Positions 5,461 through 6,909 of a stretch of DNA of 6,909 nucleotides are shown here, piece after piece (the stretch's first letter is position 1; each line of letters begins with the position of its first letter). The translations under genes and the position numbers were made by a program. This DNA is from Actinomycetes bacterium (GTDB lineage Bacteria; Actinomycetota; Coriobacteriia; WRKU01), in contig WQXV01000059.1 of the NCBI GenBank assembly GCA_009781565.1, positions 1 to 6,909 on the forward strand. Reading direction: 5' to 3'. The notes beneath the pieces are model-generated. The model was not told the origin of the DNA and did not search any database. It saw only the letters and a list, made by a program, of their open reading frames with translations.

Positions 5461-6651
5461 CTATTTGATGATCTTGGTGACACGGCCTGAGCCGACGGTG
5501 CGACCACCCTCGCGGATAGCGAAACGAAGTCCCTCTTCCATCGCGATCGGGGCGATGAGCTCGCCTTTGACGACCACGTTGTCCCCTGGCATGACCATCT
5601 CGACACCTTCGGGAAGGTGCGCGACACCGGTCACGTCGGTGGTGCGGAAGTAGAACTGAGGACGATAGCCATCGAAGAACGGGGTATGACGTCCACCTTC
5701 GTCCTTTGTCAGAACGTAGACCTGGCCCTCGAACTCGGTGTGCGGGGTAACGCTACCGGGTTTGCACAGGACCTGACCGCGCTCAACTTCCTCACGCTTG
5801 GTACCACGAAGGAGGATTCCGACGTTGTCGCCAGCCTCAGCTTGGTCGAGCAACTTGCGGAACATCTCGACACCGGTGACTACGGTCTTCTGGGTCGGAC
5901 GAAGACCGACGATCTCGACCTCGTCGTTGACTTTGATCGTACCGCGCTCGACACGACCGGTGGCAACGGTACCGCGACCGGTGATGGTGAACACGTCCTC
6001 GACGGCCATCAGGAATGGCTTGTCGGTGTCACGCTCGGGGATCGGAATGTAGTCGTCGACCTCTTGGAGCAATGCATCGATCGACTCGTTGTACTCGTTG
6101 TCACCCTCTGACTCGAGTGCCTTGAGTGCTGAACCCTTGACGATGGGGATATCGTCGCCAGGAAACTCGTTGTCGGTGAGCAGTTCGCGCACTTCCATCT
6201 CGACAAGCTCGATAAGCTCGTCATCATCGACCATATCGGTCTTGTTCAGGTACACGATGATGTAGGGAACGCCTACCTGACGAGCGAGCAGGATGTGCTC
6301 GCGGGTCTGTGCCATCGGGCCGTCGGTGGCGGCGATGACCAGGATCGCGCCGTCCATCTGGGCCGCACCGGTGATCATGTTCTTGACGTAGTCAGCATGT
6401 CCCGGGCAGTCAACGTGCGCATAGTGACGGTTGTCGGTCTCGTACTCGACGTGCGCGATAGCGATCGTAATACCACGCTCGCGCTCTTCCGGTGCCTTGT
6501 CGATCTCATCGAAGGGGGTAAAATCTGCCATACCTTTTGCTGCTTGACGCTTGGTGATTGCAGCGGTCAGCGTTGTCTTTCCGTGGTCAACGTGACCGAT
6601 CGTACCAACGTTAACGTGCGGCTTGGTACGCTCAAACTTCTCTTTTGCCAT
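5461..6651 (-). CDS. tuf: Translation elongation factor EF-Tu
   Basis: EF-Tu carries aminoacyl-tRNA to the ribosomal A site as a GTP complex. From the ATG at 6651 the protein is 396 residues, the standard bacterial length, beginning MAKEKFERTKPHVNVGTIGH. GTP-binding motifs are the P-loop GHVDHGKT (19-26), switch I RGIT (59-62), DCPGH (81-85, catalytic-type H85), NKTD (136-139) and SAL (174-176). Domain 2 starts near 210 and domain 3 near 305, ending GRTVGSGRVTKIIK. The frame stays open 24 codons upstream to 6723, but that extension is unlike the family and crosses the leader. The ATG at 6651 has AGGAG at 6658-6662, 6 bases away. A tRNA gene upstream and rpmG-trnW-secE-nusG downstream recall the tufB locus of other bacteria. 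Confidence 0.99.
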   Translation of the reverse strand: MAKEKFERTKPHVNVGTIGHVDHGKTTLTAAITKRQAAKGMADFTPFDEIDKAPEERERGITIAIAHVEYETDNRHYAHVDCPGHADYVKNMITGAAQMDGAILVIAATDGPMAQTREHILLARQVGVPYIIVYLNKTDMVDDDELIELVEMEVRELLTDNEFPGDDIPIVKGSALKALESEGDNEYNESIDALLQEVDDYIPIPERDTDKPFLMAVEDVFTITGRGTVATGRVERGTIKVNDEVEIVGLRPTQKTVVTGVEMFRKLLDQAEAGDNVGILLRGTKREEVERGQVLCKPGSVTPHTEFEGQVYVLTKDEGGRHTPFFDGYRPQFYFRTTDVTGVAHLPEGVEMVMPGDNVVVKGELIAPIAMEEGLRFAIREGGRTVGSGRVTKIIK

Positions 6652-6672
6652 GCTTTTCTCCTCACACGTATT

Positions 6673-6686
6673 GGCGCTCCCGCGCC
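6673..6686 (-). promoter_or_regulatory. Small GC hairpin in the tuf leader
   Basis: GGCGC and GCGCC pair perfectly around a 4-base loop (TCCC on the plus strand), ending 10 bases before the AGGAG site of tuf. In the minus-strand mRNA it lies between the predicted transcription start and the ribosome binding site. It might protect the 5' end or help keep the site open. The function is a guess; the pairing is directly visible. Confidence 0.35.
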
Positions 6687-6709
6687 TCTTTTCTGTCTCG
6701 CACTTTTGT

Positions 6710-6738
6710 TTTATATCAGGCATCGCGTACGATGCATC
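6710..6738 (-). promoter_or_regulatory. Candidate extended -10 promoter for tuf
   Basis: The minus strand reads TGATATAAAAC, a TGn motif joined to TATAAA (6715-6710), which is a good extended -10 element. At 17 bases upstream the hexamer GATGCA (6738-6733) is a poor -35 match, which extended -10 promoters tolerate. Transcription would start near 6703, giving a leader of about 52 bases before the tuf ATG. The spacer between the two boxes is largely filled by an inverted repeat, GCATCG/CGATGC (6720-6725 with 6730-6735), which could be an operator or chance. Confidence 0.45.
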
Positions 6739-6743
6739 TTACC

Positions 6744-6782
6744 TGGTAGCGGTGACTGGAATAAAAGATTCCAGCTACCGCT
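6744..6782 (-). pseudogene. Collapsed tRNA-Met copy: acceptor/T-arm minihelix with CCA end
   Basis: Bases 6744-6762 repeat exactly the 19 bases at 6838-6856, which are the 3' end of tRNA-Met (half the T arm, the 3' acceptor strand, discriminator and CCA). The other arm (6768-6782, minus-strand AGCGGTAGCTGGAAT) matches the expected tRNA-Met 5' end, AGCGGTGTAGCT, with two bases missing. The arms fold into a 15-pair stem (13 Watson-Crick, one G-T, one mismatch) with a 5-base loop. The D arm and anticodon arm are absent. I interpret it as a tandem tRNA-Met copy that lost its middle; it could still be seen by tRNA-processing enzymes. Confidence 0.6.
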
Positions 6783-6828
6783 CGACTAAAGCTACATGAG
6801 CCAATAAGTCGAGCCTTCTTGGCTCATG
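6780..6828 (-). repeat. Two interleaved inverted repeats, possible pseudoknot or alternative hairpins
   Basis: Repeat A is CATGAGCCAA (6795-6804) with TTGGCTCATG (6819-6828), 10 perfect pairs. Repeat B is GCTCGACT (6780-6787) with AGTCGAGC (6807-6814), 8 perfect pairs. One arm of B lies inside the loop of A, so the two stems either exclude each other or form an H-type pseudoknot with connecting loops of 4, 2 and 7 bases. Arm B also overlaps the tRNA-like minihelix by three bases. No T-run follows, so a simple intrinsic terminator is unlikely. It sits directly after tRNA-Met and before tuf. Confidence 0.7.
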
Positions 6829-6837
6829 GTATCTTCG

Positions 6838-6909
6838 TGGTAGCGGTGACTGGAATTGAACCAGTGACAACTCGGGTATGAACCGAGTGCTCTGACCATC
6901 TGAGCTACA
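6838..6909 (-). tRNA. tRNA-Met (elongator type), anticodon CAT, 5' end cut by window edge
   Basis: All arms are present except the first five acceptor bases, which lie beyond the window. The D stem is GCTC/GAGC, the anticodon stem CTCGG/CCGAG with loop TTCATAC, the T stem ACTGG/CCAGT, the 3' acceptor strand CACCGCT, discriminator A, and CCA is encoded. The anticodon CAT (complement of 6878-6880) is shared by initiator, elongator and Ile-type tRNAs. The anticodon stem lacks the three G-C pairs of the initiator, and the acceptor and loop resemble elongator tRNA-Met of Gram-positive bacteria. Ile type is less likely but not excluded. Confidence 0.93.

Noticed and set aside
6652..6723. 24-codon upstream extension of tuf
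   Set aside because: EF-Tu starts at MAKEKFERTKPH with a good ribosome binding site. The extension includes the leader hairpin and reaches into the candidate promoter.
6744..6856. Attachment-site pair (attL/attR) of an integrated element at tRNA-Met
   Set aside because: The 19-base direct repeats at a tRNA 3' end look like att sites, but only 75 bases lie between them, with no integrase. The second copy also carries tRNA 5'-end sequence, which a decayed tRNA duplicate explains better.
6838..6909. Initiator tRNA (fMet)
   Set aside because: The anticodon stem CTCGG/CCGAG lacks the three consecutive G-C pairs typical of initiators.

Overview
The window looks like chromosomal housekeeping DNA from a Gram-positive, actinobacterial-type organism. 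My best guess is a Coriobacteriia/Eggerthella-like lineage. Three things suggest this: the CBS-domain family II pyrophosphatase without a DRTGG insert, the long lysine-rich extension on SecE, and the block tuf–rpmG–tRNA-Trp–secE–nusG–rplK–rplA not being followed by rplJ/rplL/rpoBC within the window. The assignment is an inference. GC content looks a little above 50% by eye. No mobile element or CRISPR array is visible.

Almost everything is on the minus strand, so it is transcribed from the right edge to the left. In that order: an elongator tRNA-Met cut by the window edge (6838-6909); a 186-base spacer full of inverted repeats with a probable tuf promoter; tuf (EF-Tu); a 203-base spacer opening with a large hairpin; rpmG (L33, zinc-binding form); tRNA-Trp 8 bases later; secE; nusG 12 bases later; rplK (L11); rplA (L1); a terminator-like hairpin near 2463-2491; a Mn-dependent inorganic pyrophosphatase with a CBS pair; and a PAP2 membrane phosphatase. 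The 3' end of a sensor histidine kinase (1-351, plus strand) runs in from the left and meets the PAP2 gene tail to tail; the two stop codons overlap in the sequence CTAG.

The tuf-to-rplA block is a translation, transcription and secretion supply unit: EF-Tu delivers aminoacyl-tRNA, L33, L11 and L1 are large-subunit proteins, NusG links RNA polymerase to other machinery, SecE is the essential translocon subunit, and the two tRNAs are embedded in the same transcription direction. The pyrophosphatase and PAP2 genes are 32 bases apart and probably co-transcribed from their own promoter; both enzymes act on phosphate or diphosphate substrates.

Three places deserve a second look. (1) L11 carries an acidic tail of about 49 residues, and the 103-base gap after its stop codon stays open in the +1 frame and encodes more acidic tail, ending just before the rplA ribosome binding site; this suggests a recent frameshift, a sequencing error or recoding. 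(2) Downstream of tRNA-Met is an exact 19-base copy of its 3' end, folded into a minihelix with a CCA end, apparently a collapsed tRNA-Met copy. (3) Between the two lies a pair of interleaved inverted repeats that could form an H-type pseudoknot.
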